Below, piece after piece: positions 62,906 through 64,000 of a stretch of DNA of 64,000 nucleotides. This DNA is from Saccharopolyspora galaxeae. GTDB taxonomy: Bacteria > Actinomycetota > Actinomycetes > Mycobacteriales > Pseudonocardiaceae. Every line of letters starts with the position of its first letter. The stretch's first letter is position 1. The position numbers and the translations under genes were made by a program. A model generated the notes under the pieces. The model searched no databases and was not told the origin of the DNA. It saw only the letters and a program-made list of their open reading frames with translations. The stretch is taken from positions 575,121 through 639,120 of the forward strand of contig NZ_JADDUE010000002.1 in NCBI RefSeq assembly GCF_016526145.1, in the 5' to 3' direction.

Positions 62906-63068
62906 TGGTGCGAGGCCGCGCCCTCGGGATTCGCCGGTTTCGAGATCACCCGGACGAGGTGACGCGCCGGTGTGTCGGGCGGGGGTCCGGCCGCCGCCGC
63001 GGGCAATCTCGACGGCATGGATCAAGCGCTCCGGCAAGGCACGAACCCGTGCTTGCGACAATCGCCGC

Positions 63069-64000
63069 ATGTCTTCCGCGCACCCGGTGACCGGCGAACA
63101 TTCCGAGGGACCGAGCAGCACGTCGGATGGGACCGCGACCGGCTCGGCGGTCGTGCTCGTCGACGACCGGCTCGGCGACGTGCTCCCGGCTGCGGCGATG
63201 CCCGCGGTGCGCCGGGCCTCGGCGGTTTATGCCGCCGAAGGGCTGTCCGCGGCGACCCGTTCGGCGTTGCAGCTCCCGGCGGCACCGGCGGCCGAGGCGC
63301 TGCTCGCGCAGGCCCGCCGGGAGCCCGTCGTGCTGATCGTGCCCGACCTGCTTTCCGCGCAGGCGCGGGAATTGCGCGCGGCCGGTGCGTCGCTGATCGG
63401 CGCCGCGGCACCGGTCGGCGTGGAGTTGCTGGACGCCGTCACCGTCATGGACCGGTTGCGTTCTCCGGGTGGTTGCCCGTGGGACGCGGAGCAGGACCAC
63501 GACTCGCTGCGGCGCTACCTGGTGGAGGAGACCTACGAGCTGCTGGACGCGATCCAGCAGCGGGACCGGGCGTCGTTGCGCGAGGAGCTGGGCGACGTGC
63601 TGTTGCAGGTGCTGTTCCACTCGCGGGTGGCGGCCGAGCACGCCGCGGACCCGTTCGGGGTGGACGAGGTGGCCGCCGAGCTGGTGAGCAAGATGGTCTC
63701 CCGGCATCCGCACGTGTTCGCCGAGGACGACACCGTGCACGACGCGGAGTCGCAGCACCTGCGCTGGGACGAGCTCAAGCAACGCGAGAAGCAGCGCGAG
63801 TCCATCGTGGACGGAGTGGCGACCGGGCAGCCGGCCGCGGCGCTGGCGGCCAAGCTCGCGCAGCGCGCCGGGCGCGCGGACCTGCCGGAAGACCTGCTGC
63901 CCACCGGCACGTCGGTGGGCGACAGGTTGTTCGGGCTGGTGGCGCGTGCTCGCCTGGAAGGCGCGGATCCGGAGGACGAGCTGCGCGCCAGCGCGCTGGC
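63069..64000 (+). CDS. mazG: Nucleoside triphosphate pyrophosphohydrolase MazG (3' end outside window)
   Basis: ATG 63069 is 6 bases after GACAAT (leaderless). The frame is open to the window edge, giving 310 residues. Residues 1-125 are the actinobacterial N-terminal domain; the MazG domain follows with VMDRLRSPGGCPWDAEQ, the metal-binding EExxE in YLVEETYELLDAI and ELGDVLLQVLFHSR. MazG destroys non-canonical NTPs; in mycobacteria it removes 5-OH-dCTP. Near-complete relative to Rv1021 (325 residues). Confidence 0.94.
   Translation, partial: MSSAHPVTGEHSEGPSSTSDGTATGSAVVLVDDRLGDVLPAAAMPAVRRASAVYAAEGLSAATRSALQLPAAPAAEALLAQARREPVVLIVPDLLSAQARELRAAGASLIGAAAPVGVELLDAVTVMDRLRSPGGCPWDAEQDHDSLRRYLVEETYELLDAIQQRDRASLREELGDVLLQVLFHSRVAAEHAADPFGVDEVAAELVSKMVSRHPHVFAEDDTVHDAESQHLRWDELKQREKQRESIVDGVATGQPAAALAAKLAQRAGRADLPEDLLPTGTSVGDRLFGLVARARLEGADPEDELRASAL

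Overview
The window is high-GC actinobacterial DNA. Gene content, GTG starts, many leaderless genes and the gene order point to Pseudonocardiales, most likely Saccharopolyspora or a close relative. The genus is an inference from the genes; no rRNA is present.

Layout. (1) 1-5442: a catabolic operon matching the mycobacterial igr locus for the last steps of cholesterol side-chain removal: an acyl-CoA dehydrogenase tail, then a KstR-type box, chsE1-chsE2-chsH2-chsH1-ltp2. (2) 5620-9775: a TetR regulator and ileS, the latter under a T-box leader. (3) 9828-14776: a MatC-like carrier, a tricarballylate-dehydrogenase-like flavoprotein and a PrpF isomerase, divergent from a LysR gene. (4) 14782-21147: quinone oxidoreductase and TetR, divergent from acyl-CoA dehydrogenase, SDR, CoA ligase and enoyl-CoA hydratase genes that resemble an alicyclic-acid (cyclohexanecarboxylate-type) pathway. 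(5) 21246-25850: two DUF2267 genes, a FUSC/MarR pair, and lysine 6-aminotransferase.

(6) 25951-64000 follows the order of M. tuberculosis Rv1002c-Rv1021: pmt/rsmI, tatD, rpfB, rsmA, ispE, acyl-AMP ligase (Rv1013-like), pth, rplY, prs, glmU, TetR (Rv1019-like), mfd, mazG. Accessory genes are interleaved: an XRE/DUF397 pair, a DUF4185 (GH183-type) protein, a second small Rpf, a SAM riboswitch followed by a small repeat protein and a degenerate orphan MetN, an ABC-F protein, a DUF1348/TetR pair, an Nramp-like transporter lacking the metal-site motifs, a nitroreductase, a GGDEF protein beside tRNA-Gln, a fatty acid desaturase, Uma2, a PQQ-type dehydrogenase, an LCP protein and a SurA-like lipoprotein.

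Regulatory content is rich: one T-box, one SAM riboswitch, candidate KstR, LysR, MarR, TetR and XRE operators, two short upstream ORFs placed to couple translation, and four copies of a long palindromic intergenic element that always lies downstream of genes and probably acts as a terminator. No CRISPR array, insertion sequence or prophage was seen.

The observations most worth follow-up are the SAM-riboswitch locus with a MetN lacking its Q-loop Gln and H-loop His and having no MetI/MetQ, the tandem DUF2267 genes separated by one in-frame stop, the overlapping divergent leaderless promoters of pmt and rsmI, and the GXHH signature in IleRS.
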